A stretch of 64,000 nucleotides of DNA from a virus. The notes under the pieces are model-generated. The model had not been told where the DNA came from, searched no databases, and was given only the letters and a program-made list of their open reading frames with translations. How positions within the stretch are numbered: position 1 is the stretch's first letter; each line of letters begins with the position of its first letter. A program made the position numbers and the translations under genes. Below are positions 35,404 through 42,195 of the stretch, piece after piece. The stretch spans positions 99,825-163,824 of IMG/VR virus record IMGVR_UViG_3300023184_000033. The stretch is one strand, 5' to 3'.

Positions 35404-35621
35404 AACGGTAGTTTAGATGTTTTCCTTAGCATGTTAGCATCTTGCGCTTCTTCTCTAATACGACCTTTTAATGCGGCTGATATTAGAGAAGAAGCAACTT
35501 CAATTTCCAAGCCAGTTGTTTTACAATGTTCTAGGATGGCATCCATATGTGTACACCGCAAACGAATGGCCAAGTCTCTAATCATTAGACTGAATTCAGA
35601 TATTTCATTTTTAGTTGGCAT
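35400..35621 (-). CDS. 33: Late transcription co-activator gp33
   Basis: 73 residues. MPTKNEISEFSLMIRDLA..THMDAILEHCKTTGLEIEVASSLISAALKGRI resembles gp33 of exo-T-even phages. gp33 bridges RNA polymerase to the sliding clamp and activates late promoters with gp55. It is immediately upstream of gp59, as in T4. Confidence 0.8.
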   Translation of the reverse strand: MPTKNEISEFSLMIRDLAIRLRCTHMDAILEHCKTTGLEIEVASSLISAALKGRIREEAQDANMLRKTSKLPL

Positions 35622-35679
35622 AGTAGTTTAAGTATTCAAAGATATACATTATAAGGTATCACAAGTCAAATGTCAACAA

Positions 35680-36213
35680 CTATATTGATTTGTACCGATA
35701 AAAGATGTGATTACCAATCTTAGAGACAACTGGTAGATTCCAACCCGGATTTACATAGTTGGCATGATAGAACATAGCTTTCTTTAAGTAAAGCAATTCA
35801 TGTGCTATAGGTTCTGTTAAAGCTTTTCTTGCAACGATAAGAGATTCTTCCCATGAGTACTTGTTCTTGGCAGAAAGGTTTTCTTTCATGCAAGTCCAAG
35901 AAAATTGGCAAGTTACTTTGCCATTGATATTGTCTCTTTGGTGTACTACATTGCAGATTGAGGATGAATATCTGCCAGAATTAGCACGATTCAATGTTAC
36001 TTGTGCTACTGCTAGTTTACCCTCGAATGATTCTGTTGCAGCTTCATAGTATATGTTCTCTGCAAGACAGTTCATTTCTTTTTTGAATTCCATTCCAACT
36101 ATATGCTTTGTTGATGGACTGGTGGCCAATGATTGTTGAAAAGTTGCTGTGAATGTACATAAACTTATTGTGATTAATGAAATAAAAAGGAATTTCTTTT
36201 TACTTAACTTCAT
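35680..36213 (-). CDS. SleB/CwlJ-type cell wall hydrolase with N-terminal signal, likely endolysin
   Basis: 177 residues. Residues 6-25 (KKFLFISLITISLCTFTATF) form a signal sequence or signal anchor. The domain has the SleB hallmark CLAENIYYEAATESFEGKLAVAQVTLNRA..YSSSICNVV, with the conserved Glu of LAENIYYE, then CQFSWTC and MFYHANYVNPGW. Such enzymes cut the peptidoglycan glycan strand. With a secretion signal it could act as a signal-anchor endolysin at lysis. GGAG precedes the ATG. No holin was recognised next to it. Confidence 0.8.
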   Translation of the reverse strand: MKLSKKKFLFISLITISLCTFTATFQQSLATSPSTKHIVGMEFKKEMNCLAENIYYEAATESFEGKLAVAQVTLNRANSGRYSSSICNVVHQRDNINGKVTCQFSWTCMKENLSAKNKYSWEESLIVARKALTEPIAHELLYLKKAMFYHANYVNPGWNLPVVSKIGNHIFYRYKSI

Positions 36214-36259
36214 CGGTTCTCCTTGTGTGTGTTTAACAGGCCCGAAGGCCTGCTCCCAA

Positions 36260-36541
36260 TCAAGAGTTCTTTTTAGTAAGAACTTTTACAGCAGGTGCTG
36301 CATCAGGAAGATTAGACACGAAACCATTTAAGGTTGAAGCCTTAATGATAATGTCTGATTCCAATGGGATTGAAGGTAAGGCGGGATGTTCAGGTGGTGT
36401 TTCACCTTTAGCCTTGGCGGTTTCTACTACGACTTGCCAATTGGATTGGATCCTATTAGATTGTGCGTGATAGTCATCGAATAACATGTCTCTTGCCATT
36501 TTTAAAAGCTCGAGACGGATTTCAAATGGTGTCATACTCAT
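36260..36541 (-). CDS. Conserved small phage protein, unknown function
   Basis: 93 residues. MTPFEIRLELLKMARDML resembles the start of a small protein common in T4-like and other phages. Helical first half, Pro-rich middle, no membrane segment. A 10-bp inverted repeat (36568-36597) stands in its leader and AAGGAG precedes the start. Confidence 0.65.
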   Translation of the reverse strand: MSMTPFEIRLELLKMARDMLFDDYHAQSNRIQSNWQVVVETAKAKGETPPEHPALPSIPLESDIIIKASTLNGFVSNLPDAAPAVKVLTKKNS

Positions 36542-36567
36542 ATTTACTCCTTGTGTTGTAGTGTGTG

Positions 36568-36597
36568 TTATACTGACTTTTATGTTTGTCAGTATAA
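36568..36597. promoter_or_regulatory. Inverted repeat in the leader of the 93-residue gene
   Basis: TTATACTGAC and GTCAGTATAA form a perfect 10-bp stem with a 10-nt loop, 27 nt before the start. There is no trailing T-run, so it is more likely an operator or an mRNA structure than a terminator. Confidence 0.5.
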
Positions 36598-36655
36598 TTA
36601 TTTAGGCAGTTTAATTCCGTTACGAGGATAAACTACCAAAAACCATAATCGATTT

Positions 36656-36823
36656 TCAACTCGATTTTTTGGCTGATTTCTTAGCTTCTGCTTTCTTAGC
36701 TACAGGCTTAGCACTTTCTTTCTTAACTGTTGCTGCTGGTGCAGCCGGTTTTGCTGGTGCTGAAGATTGTGCGAAAGAAACAGTTGCGAATGATAACATT
36801 ACTAGTGCGATAATTGATTTCAT
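36656..36823 (-). CDS. Small exported Ala/Lys-rich protein
   Basis: 55 residues from the ATG at 36823, which has AAAGGA 8 nt upstream. A classic signal peptide (MKSIIALVMLSFATVSFA) is followed by a Lys/Ala/Pro-rich tail (KKAEAKKSAKKSS). The mature part is a short basic periplasmic peptide of unknown role. An in-frame upstream ATG would lie inside the tmRNA coding piece and is unlikely. Confidence 0.65.
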   Translation of the reverse strand: MKSIIALVMLSFATVSFAQSSAPAKPAAPAATVKKESAKPVAKKAEAKKSAKKSS

Positions 36824-36835
36824 ATTGATTCCTTT

Positions 36836-37016
36836 AAAAAATTTAAAACTGCAAGTTGATTCTGTTGCTAAGTTCAACTTGCAAAACTCCGATGAGGATT
36901 ACGCCGCCATCAAGAAACGTGAGTCGTTTGCTTTTACTTTATTTTCTTCTTTTTACATCGTTGCTGATGTGCTGTCCACTCATTTACTTGTTGCCCTGTC
37001 GAAACTATGCAGGCCC
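36836..37016 (-). ncRNA. ssrA: Two-piece tmRNA, coding (tag) piece
   Basis: The minus strand opens with GGGCCTG, then the conserved TTTCGACAGGG of the tmRNA tRNA-like domain, and contains the tag frame GCA AAC GAC ... TAA. GGGCCTG pairs with CAGGTCC of the acceptor piece at 37188-37264 to make a 7-bp acceptor stem with G3-U70, the alanine identity element. Because the 5' half is encoded after the 3' half, the gene is circularly permuted. A 10-bp hairpin (36850-36883) followed by TTTTAAATTTTTT probably ends the RNA, so the 3' end is approximate. Its role is ribosome rescue with host SmpB. Confidence 0.88.
36899..36931 (-). other. tmRNA proteolysis-tag reading frame (ANDSRFLMAA)
   Basis: Ten codons plus TAA starting at the resume codon GCA give ANDSRFLMAA. 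The AND start is shared with many proteobacterial tags (ANDENYALAA in E. coli). The end is L-M-A-A instead of A-L-A-A, which alters the residues read by ClpX. The upstream AGTAAAAGCAAAC matches the usual resume context. Confidence 0.85.
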
Positions 37017-37017
37017 A

Positions 37018-37176
37018 TCATAAAGATTTAATTTCTGTGATGATACTGTAGATGTTTGAGTATGTATTAGTTATTTCCTCTAGCTGTTGTTCTGATATAG
37101 AATCATTTACTTCAAAATGAACTAAGTCTTTAGCTAGATTCTCCTGTAATAATTTCAAACTATCTTGTTCATCCAT
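37018..37176 (-). CDS. 52-residue ORF inside the intervening segment of the permuted tmRNA
   Basis: The ORF starts 12 nt after the CCA end of the acceptor piece, with AAAGG placed 5 nt before the ATG. It ends with TGA one nucleotide before the G1 of the coding piece. It fills the intervening segment almost exactly. The product (MDEQDSLKLLQENLAKDLVH... ending TEIKSL) is acidic and helical with a coiled-coil look, like other small phage proteins. No homologue was recognised. It could be made from the excised intervening RNA or from unprocessed precursor. The reading frame and ribosome site are seen; expression is inferred. Confidence 0.6.
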   Translation of the reverse strand: MDEQDSLKLLQENLAKDLVHFEVNDSISEQQLEEITNTYSNIYSIITEIKSL

Positions 37177-37187
37177 ATAAACCTTTA

Positions 37188-37264
37188 TGGTGGACCTGGG
37201 GGGATTCGCACCCCCGTCCAGAACACTTTTCTCTTTGCTTCATACAGCAATATCACTTAATCAT
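37188..37264 (-). ncRNA. ssrA: Two-piece tmRNA, acceptor piece
   Basis: The minus strand ends with a T-arm (GGGGG-TGCGAAT-CCCCC), then CAGGTCC-A-CCA with an encoded CCA. The preceding TCTGGAC resembles the tmRNA P2/T-arm junction. The region is too short and lacks a D-arm and anticodon arm for a tRNA, which together with the partner piece supports tmRNA. The 5' end is set by the promoter at 37271-37299 and is approximate. Confidence 0.87.
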
Positions 37265-37270
37265 GTTATA

Positions 37271-37299
37271 ATTATATATCATTTAATGGCCATTGGCAA
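37271..37299 (-). promoter_or_regulatory. Sigma70-type promoter for the tmRNA
   Basis: Minus strand TTGCCA, 17-nt spacer, TATAAT. It begins 24 nt after the end of the nuclease gene and places the start about 75 nt before the CCA end. The same CTTGCCA..TATAAT pattern drives several early genes at 49-55 kb, so the tmRNA is probably made early by host polymerase. Confidence 0.8.
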
Positions 37300-37322
37300 G
37301 CACTAAAAGATTATATACCACT

Positions 37323-37760
37323 TTAATTACACCAAGATTGTTTGGCTTCACCATAGTATTCACGTGCATATCCTTGTTGGATTAACATGTAACGTAAGGA
37401 TTGGCCATTCAATAGTACATCACCTAAAACACGGCCGCCATATTTGTCCCAATCCATCAATACCACTTGGCGTGTTGTAGATTGTTCTACCATTTTCTTA
37501 GTAAATGCACTAGCGGCTTGGCCACGTGCATCTTCTTCAGGACACTTTGCCCGAAATCCTTTTTCTGGAGTATCAACACCAAATACACGAATCGATAATT
37601 CTTTCTTTAGTGGATCAGGTAACCATAGTGCCTGAAATGCAACTGTATCACCATCAATAACTCTGGTGATAACTGCGTTGTATGTTACACCAGCTTTTTG
37701 TTGTTGTGCAAATGCTGGTAATGTGCAAATCATGCACAAAGCAATTAATAATTTTTTCAT
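37323..37760 (-). CDS. Secreted thermonuclease (staphylococcal nuclease-like)
   Basis: 145 residues from the ATG at 37760, which overlaps the upstream stop (ATGA). Residues 1-19 (MKKLLIALCMICTLPAFAQ) are a signal peptide. The SNase active site is seen as VIDGDTV, RVFGVDTPE and GGRVLGDV. The enzyme would cut DNA or RNA in the periplasm or outside the cell using calcium. A role in degrading foreign DNA or salvaging nucleotides is inference. A longer reading frame starting upstream lies in the neighbour gene and was discarded. Confidence 0.85.
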   Translation of the reverse strand: MKKLLIALCMICTLPAFAQQQKAGVTYNAVITRVIDGDTVAFQALWLPDPLKKELSIRVFGVDTPEKGFRAKCPEEDARGQAASAFTKKMVEQSTTRQVVLMDWDKYGGRVLGDVLLNGQSLRYMLIQQGYAREYYGEAKQSWCN

Positions 37761-38068
37761 TGTGTACAAGTCCTTGTTCTTGTTATTGTGCCGTCTGGAT
37801 TCTGAACTTCTGTCCATGGACTACAGACTGGTTGATTCTGTTGTTGTACAATAACAGGTTGTTGCTGTACTATTACAGGCGGTTGTTGTTTTGCAATTTC
37901 ATAACCAATCACACCACCGATAACTGTTGGTGCAACCCAAATCCAAGGACTTGGACCACCTCTATGTTGCCAATAACCATGGTGACCATAATGATAGTGT
38001 TGTGCCAATGCAGGCACTGGCATACATGATGTTAAAGTAATGCATAATGTTAATAGAAAGTTTTTCAT
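37757..38068 (-). CDS. Exported small protein with glycine-zipper segment
   Basis: 103 residues. A signal peptide (MKNFLLTLCITLTSCMPVPALA, with either signal peptidase I cleavage after ALA or a lipobox-like LTSC) leads to a His/Tyr-rich stretch. A hydrophobic WIWVAPTVIGGVIGYEIA follows, then a Gln/Pro/Val repeat (PPVIVQQQPVIVQQQ). Similar proteins are common in proteobacterial genomes and phages. It is coupled to the nuclease gene. Confidence 0.65.
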   Translation of the reverse strand: MKNFLLTLCITLTSCMPVPALAQHYHYGHHGYWQHRGGPSPWIWVAPTVIGGVIGYEIAKQQPPVIVQQQPVIVQQQNQPVCSPWTEVQNPDGTITRTRTCTQ

Positions 38069-38718
38069 TTCTTATCCTTGTAGTACTGTATAGCCTTAAC
38101 AAGGCCATCAATATGGTCCTCTGTTTTTTGAATGAACAATAATGGTTTGCTGTTCTCTACAGCCATAACAATAACTAATTGGTTGATTGGTGTACCAACC
38201 AGTTCTTCATACATCAAAGCGTAAGCAGCAGTCTGCCAGAAATAGTCTTCAATATCTTTGATTGATTTAACTTTCTTAGAAGTCTTAAAATCAATAACAG
38301 ATAATGTACCAGCAAACTCAGCAATACAGTCTACACGACCAGCAAGACCAAGTTTCGTAGACCACAAGGCCTGCTCTTGGTAATGAATGTTGTTGATTTG
38401 GTCTAGTAATGGTTTAATGTCATTGAACATCTCTTTTGCATCAGGCATAATGTTACCAAGAGAATCATTATTCAAATAACGTTCACACAATGTATGTACA
38501 TTTGTTCCTCTTGATGTGGCCTTCTTAGAGATTGCGTTTGCAACTTCATCACCCACACGTTTACGCCATGCCATGATGGCGTCCTTTTTCATGGCACCTA
38601 GTACTGTAGTGACAGAAGGTAAATTCGTTCCATCCGGTAGAGTGTAGTATCTCTTACCATCTGATAACGTTTGTGATTTCAAATCATCAATATTTTTTGG
38701 TGGACAATAATTAAACAT
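38065..38718 (-). CDS. PD-(D/E)XK exonuclease, MGME1/RecB-like
   Basis: 217 residues. The catalytic core is D130 in GLAGRVDCIAEF and D143-F-K145 in LSVIDFKTSKK, with an upstream motif TSRGTNVHTLCE and a downstream DYFWQTAAYALMYEE helix. This is the phage version of the mitochondrial-genome-maintenance exonuclease type. It likely degrades linear or single-stranded DNA in recombination or host DNA breakdown. The stop overlaps the next start by 4 nt. Confidence 0.82.
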   Translation of the reverse strand: MFNYCPPKNIDDLKSQTLSDGKRYYTLPDGTNLPSVTTVLGAMKKDAIMAWRKRVGDEVANAISKKATSRGTNVHTLCERYLNNDSLGNIMPDAKEMFNDIKPLLDQINNIHYQEQALWSTKLGLAGRVDCIAEFAGTLSVIDFKTSKKVKSIKDIEDYFWQTAAYALMYEELVGTPINQLVIVMAVENSKPLLFIQKTEDHIDGLVKAIQYYKDKK

Positions 38719-38735
38719 TACGAAATCATTTCTAT

Positions 38736-39149
38736 TTAAACTTTAAAAGTTGGTTCTTCTGGCCAAATTACAGAATATGGGAAACCAGCTGTATCGGTAA
38801 TATCCAATAGTTGTTGACGATATTGTGTTAAGTATGCTTGTTGTTCTGTTGTCAATAGGTTCCATCGCACTTGGTTGACCGCATCAACGTATTTACCGAG
38901 CAATTGGTTTCGTTGCATCCTAACTTTAGATTCTTCAAGTTCTGTTGCTGAAGGCCGTCTATCAATTAAAATAGGTTTGCCCTGACCAGTTGAAGATGTA
39001 ATCTCAAATCCAATTGATTGTTTTTCCATGTACTCTAGGTGTTCAGCAGTTGTCAATTCGACACAATCTGGCGGCATACTATCACCATGTACCTCTTTAA
39101 CAAAGAAACCTCTTTTTGAATTTGACCAGTAATATGTAAGATTTTCCAT
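38736..39149 (-). CDS. Tail fibre assembly chaperone-like protein
   Basis: 137 residues from the ATG at 39149, with AGAAAGAG upstream. The N-terminus (YYWSNSKRGFFVKEVHGDSMPPDCVELT) and the C-terminal QQAYLTQYRQQLLDIT..FPYSVIWPEEP resemble the phage tail fibre assembly (Tfa) family. The C-terminal tryptophan/proline motif is typical. It follows three short tail-tip genes, the usual Tfa position. A longer upstream in-frame start would overlap the tip gene. Confidence 0.72.
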   Translation of the reverse strand: MENLTYYWSNSKRGFFVKEVHGDSMPPDCVELTTAEHLEYMEKQSIGFEITSSTGQGKPILIDRRPSATELEESKVRMQRNQLLGKYVDAVNQVRWNLLTTEQQAYLTQYRQQLLDITDTAGFPYSVIWPEEPTFKV

Positions 39150-39166
39150 TTTTTTACTCTTTCTAA

Positions 39167-39568
39167 TTAATAACCAATAGCAATGTAAGCACCACCAAGG
39201 CCGGATGCATAATATGATGCCGTATTTGTAATCCAAGCAGCTTGAAATTGAAAATAACTATTAGTAATGGCAGTCGGGCAATAAAGTGTTGCTGAATAAG
39301 CACCCCATCCACCAGCACCAGCTTCACATATAACAACCGACAAGCACTGAACCGCAAAAGCTATTGGGAAATATATTGTACCACTATATCTACCACCAGT
39401 ACCTGTACTTGTACACTGGCCATATATCATTTTAAATCCACCATCTAAGCTGACATATCCAGAGTTTCCACGTGAAAGAGCTCCACCAGTACTTATGAAT
39501 CCGCCACCAAAATATGTCTCATCAAAACCGTCAATTCGGCTATTAACACTATTTAATCTTATGGCCAT
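39167..39568 (-). CDS. Short tail-tip protein 1 (gp53-like C-terminal receptor domain)
   Basis: 133 residues, Gly/Ser/Tyr-rich. The C-terminal half (SGTIYFPIAFAVQCLSVVICEAG ... AYIAIGY) resembles the domain that ends many fibres, with a final aromatic-xx-A-x-G-Y. It is the first-listed of three tandem related genes before the Tfa-like chaperone. The role is inferred to be receptor binding as a separate trimeric tip. Confidence 0.62.
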   Translation of the reverse strand: MAIRLNSVNSRIDGFDETYFGGGFISTGGALSRGNSGYVSLDGGFKMIYGQCTSTGTGGRYSGTIYFPIAFAVQCLSVVICEAGAGGWGAYSATLYCPTAITNSYFQFQAAWITNTASYYASGLGGAYIAIGY

Positions 39569-39580
39569 GATTTACCTTTA

Positions 39581-40051
39581 TTAGATACCAAATGCGGCAT
39601 ACGTATATCTCCAAATACCTGCCCCAGTTCCAGGCGTTCCAACAAAACTACCCCACATAAATCTTTGATATAAATAGAAACCGCCGGCGTCATATGCACC
39701 CGCTACCAATGCTGGTGTTGGAGTACCTACAGGTACTCCAGAGAGGCCACCTTGAGTATCCCAAGTTGTGTTACCACTATCAACAAAAGTTACCATTAAC
39801 CCAAAGCAACGATACTGAAAATATTGTTGAAAATTTATTCTTGTGCCATCTTCGCCACTCCATTGGCCATCCCCCGACATTACTTTAGAAGCACCTGGGT
39901 AAGGAATATTAGGATAATCTATACCAAAAGCTACGGTTGATCCAGTAACATTTCCCACACCTCTTCTGCCATAAACAGATAGATAAGTGTCTGCATCGGG
40001 GTGGGAGTCACCAAAATTATCAATATAAAATGAAGTCATTCTTACCGACAT
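39581..40051 (-). CDS. Short tail-tip protein 2
   Basis: 156 residues. It is related in style to its neighbours and ends WRYTYAAFGI, with a Gly/Tyr-rich body (YNFQQYFQYRCFGLMVTF-like beta segment, DAGGFYLYQRFMW). There is no signal peptide. The N-terminus MSVRMTSFYIDNFGDSHPDADT differs from the flanking genes, suggesting a different attachment or diversification. Confidence 0.55.
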   Translation of the reverse strand: MSVRMTSFYIDNFGDSHPDADTYLSVYGRRGVGNVTGSTVAFGIDYPNIPYPGASKVMSGDGQWSGEDGTRINFQQYFQYRCFGLMVTFVDSGNTTWDTQGGLSGVPVGTPTPALVAGAYDAGGFYLYQRFMWGSFVGTPGTGAGIWRYTYAAFGI

Positions 40052-40061
40052 ATTTTTTTCC

Positions 40062-40433
40062 TTAATATCCTAGTGCAACCCAATTGGCTGTAATACCACT
40101 GTTTTGGAAATTTCCAGTGTCGCCGTTAAGTTTTCTGCGGCCACGAATAACGCAAGAAGTTGTTGAAGCGGAGTATCTACCAAAAATAGTAACATCACCC
40201 CATGCCCAACCACTAGGACCACCTTCAGAAGCAATTACAACTATGCAAGCATTTGGAAATGAATATGGAAAGGTAACAGTTGTATCGCCATTTACCGCAA
40301 TTTTTCCAGACATAATAGTTAATCCGTAAATTCTAATCCAGCTGGATCCGTCACCGCCACCATCATATCGTAAATATGTGCCATCAGGCATCAATATTCT
40401 TCTATTTGAACCTTCTAGTGTAATTTGAGCCAT
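40062..40433 (-). CDS. Short tail-tip protein 3
   Basis: 123 residues. An N-terminal MAQITLEGSNRRILMPDGTYLRYDG is followed by the same C-terminal type (VTFPYSFPNACIVVIASEGG ... ITANWVALGY). It has the highest similarity to tip protein 1 in the FP-x-A/F-VV block. It is the first gene of the tip cluster in transcription order. Confidence 0.62.
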   Translation of the reverse strand: MAQITLEGSNRRILMPDGTYLRYDGGGDGSSWIRIYGLTIMSGKIAVNGDTTVTFPYSFPNACIVVIASEGGPSGWAWGDVTIFGRYSASTTSCVIRGRRKLNGDTGNFQNSGITANWVALGY

Positions 40434-40469
40434 TTGTTATTTTTTTATTTTCTTTAAAGTTATATTTAG

Positions 40470-41234
40470 TCAAAATCCTAATTGGTCACAAGCAACAATC
40501 CAAGACTTTACCAAACTGGAACGTACAATATCATCTGGTGTAAACTGAATCTCAGAGAATTCATTCATGTGTCTTGCAACATCTAGAAACTGGCTTAAAC
40601 CCGATACATCATTGCGACTCTTAATCAAATCATTCTGTTTTAGGTCACCGATAAAGATAATCTTAGAACGGTGGCCAACACGGGAGATAACTGAATGTAG
40701 TTCATGGAATGTCATTGACTGACATTCATCAACAATAATGATAGAGTTATCAATAGAAATACCACGAATGGCTGTTGTACTGATAAATCTGGCATGATTC
40801 TGTTCTTTTAATCTTTCCCATGCATCTTTACGGCCAAAAAGTGTCTCACAAATTTCTTTGTACGGCACTTCATAAATTTCCATCTTTTCATCTAACGTAC
40901 CAGGAACAAATCCTTGGTCACGTACTTGAACCGCAGAACGTACAACTACCACATGTTCAAACGGATTACATTTGTCTAATACTTCCTCGATGGCACGATA
41001 CAAAGCTAAGAATGTTTTACCGACACCAGGAGAACCCAACAACCCTACAAAATAGTCACCACGTTTATATGCTTCAAAGAACTTCTGTTGATTTTCTGTT
41101 AAAGCTTCGAAAGTTTTTAAATGGTCTAATTTTATTCTTAGTGCATTAGAAACTGGTTGGTGTTTATGTACTGTCTCATCATTATCTAAAGATTCATCAC
41201 GTTTCTGCGCTGCGGTTTTTGATTTGGTCGCCAT
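40470..41234 (-). CDS. phoH: PhoH-family ATPase
   Basis: 254 residues. Walker A GSPGVGKT (about 72) and Walker B SIIIVDECQSM sit in the PhoH arrangement with VVVVRSAVQVRDQGFVPGTLDEKM and IFIGDLKQND. PhoH proteins are helicase-like ATPases widespread in T4-like and marine phages; the phosphate-stress link is from the host gene and is not proven for phages. Confidence 0.93.
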   Translation of the reverse strand: MATKSKTAAQKRDESLDNDETVHKHQPVSNALRIKLDHLKTFEALTENQQKFFEAYKRGDYFVGLLGSPGVGKTFLALYRAIEEVLDKCNPFEHVVVVRSAVQVRDQGFVPGTLDEKMEIYEVPYKEICETLFGRKDAWERLKEQNHARFISTTAIRGISIDNSIIIVDECQSMTFHELHSVISRVGHRSKIIFIGDLKQNDLIKSRNDVSGLSQFLDVARHMNEFSEIQFTPDDIVRSSLVKSWIVACDQLGF

Positions 41235-41314
41235 TGAAACCTTCCTGTTAATTGTTTTACATGCTTTTTTTGGGGAAGTTTTTTGATTGAACAGATGGAT
41301 CCTTTCTTACTTTG

Positions 41315-41596
41315 TTACCACTCTCTGGCCATTTTTGTTTTATGTCCAGCTTTTAGAGTATTTTGAGGCACTTGTTCTTTAATACGATTGATAACATATT
41401 TCTCAAACGTAGAGTCGGCCTTACCTGTTCCCGGAACACTTAGTCGTGAACCATCAGACATTACGGGGAGATTAGCTGCAGAATGATACTGCTGTAGATG
41501 TGGATTAGTTTCTTTGAACTCATCTAAAACCGTATGTGACATACGGTGTTCTTCTATTTCGTTTGTATTTTTGTTAAAAAAATCATATGAAGGCAT
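41315..41596 (-). CDS. Conserved small phage protein, FmdB-like without cysteines
   Basis: 93 residues. MPSYDFFNKNTNEIEEHRMS recalls the FmdB zinc-ribbon family (P-x-Y-[DE]-[FY]...G), but the CxxC pairs are missing. The tail MSDGSRLSVPGTGKADSTFEKYVINRIKEQVP is conserved in T4-like marine phages. Function unknown. Confidence 0.65.
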   Translation of the reverse strand: MPSYDFFNKNTNEIEEHRMSHTVLDEFKETNPHLQQYHSAANLPVMSDGSRLSVPGTGKADSTFEKYVINRIKEQVPQNTLKAGHKTKMAREW

Positions 41597-42195
41597 TAAT
41601 GTTCCAGTTCTAATTCTTGATTGGATTTTGACATTTCATTCACAGTCATGTCACTCAACCATTTTGGCATCTGTCTACTATTTATCTTTCCTTTCCATGA
41701 CCACATACGTTGTTTTTCATTGAAGTAGTAGTTATGGTATGACTGTAGTGAATTGCCTGGAACTTTACAGTAATCTGGCATAGCAGGTGTGGGGCCGAAA
41801 AAATTGCCGTAAGGTATACGATTAGGTAATACAGCAAGATCAGGTATCAACCGAGCACATGCATGTACTTTACCGTAACGATACGTAAACTCATTTAGTA
41901 GGTCACACCACATATTGTATAACCACAGATAATTTTTATTAGATTGACGTACCCATATAGCAGAAGGATGATTCATCATTGTAGGTTTCATGAGTCGTTC
42001 TTCACGAGCATCAGGCAATCGCCAAGCTTTGATTGAACGATTGTTAGCAGAAAGTCTACGATATTCTTCACCATCAAGAACACGATGAGCAGTAGAAAGT
42101 AACTGAGCATACTCAATCACCATTTTGCAAACGTGTTTGTCAAGGTGCATTTCAGCACAAACAGAGGGATTACGGTCAAGGTAAAATATGTTCAT
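41596..42195 (-). CDS. Conserved phage protein, possible DNA glycosylase-type fold
   Basis: 199 residues. MNIFYLDRNPSVCAEMHLDKHVCKMVIEYAQLLSTAHRVL is a strongly conserved phage N-terminus of unproven function. The H-L-D-K-H-V and E-Y-A-Q-L-L-S-T-A-H motifs resemble the pyrimidine-dimer glycosylase-like families, but this is a weak resemblance. No signal peptide. Start and stop overlap neighbours by 1-4 nt. Confidence 0.6.
   Translation of the reverse strand: MNIFYLDRNPSVCAEMHLDKHVCKMVIEYAQLLSTAHRVLDGEEYRRLSANNRSIKAWRLPDAREERLMKPTMMNHPSAIWVRQSNKNYLWLYNMWCDLLNEFTYRYGKVHACARLIPDLAVLPNRIPYGNFFGPTPAMPDYCKVPGNSLQSYHNYYFNEKQRMWSWKGKINSRQMPKWLSDMTVNEMSKSNQELELEH

Noticed and set aside
37188-37264. 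Ordinary tRNA gene or an integrase attachment site in a tmRNA fragment
   Set aside because: No D-arm or anticodon arm fits, no integrase is present, and the matching 5' piece with a full tag frame lies downstream, so it is a functional-looking permuted tmRNA.
39669-39676. TATAAATA on the plus strand
   Set aside because: It is inside a minus-strand tail-tip gene with no plus-strand gene downstream; explained by coding sequence.
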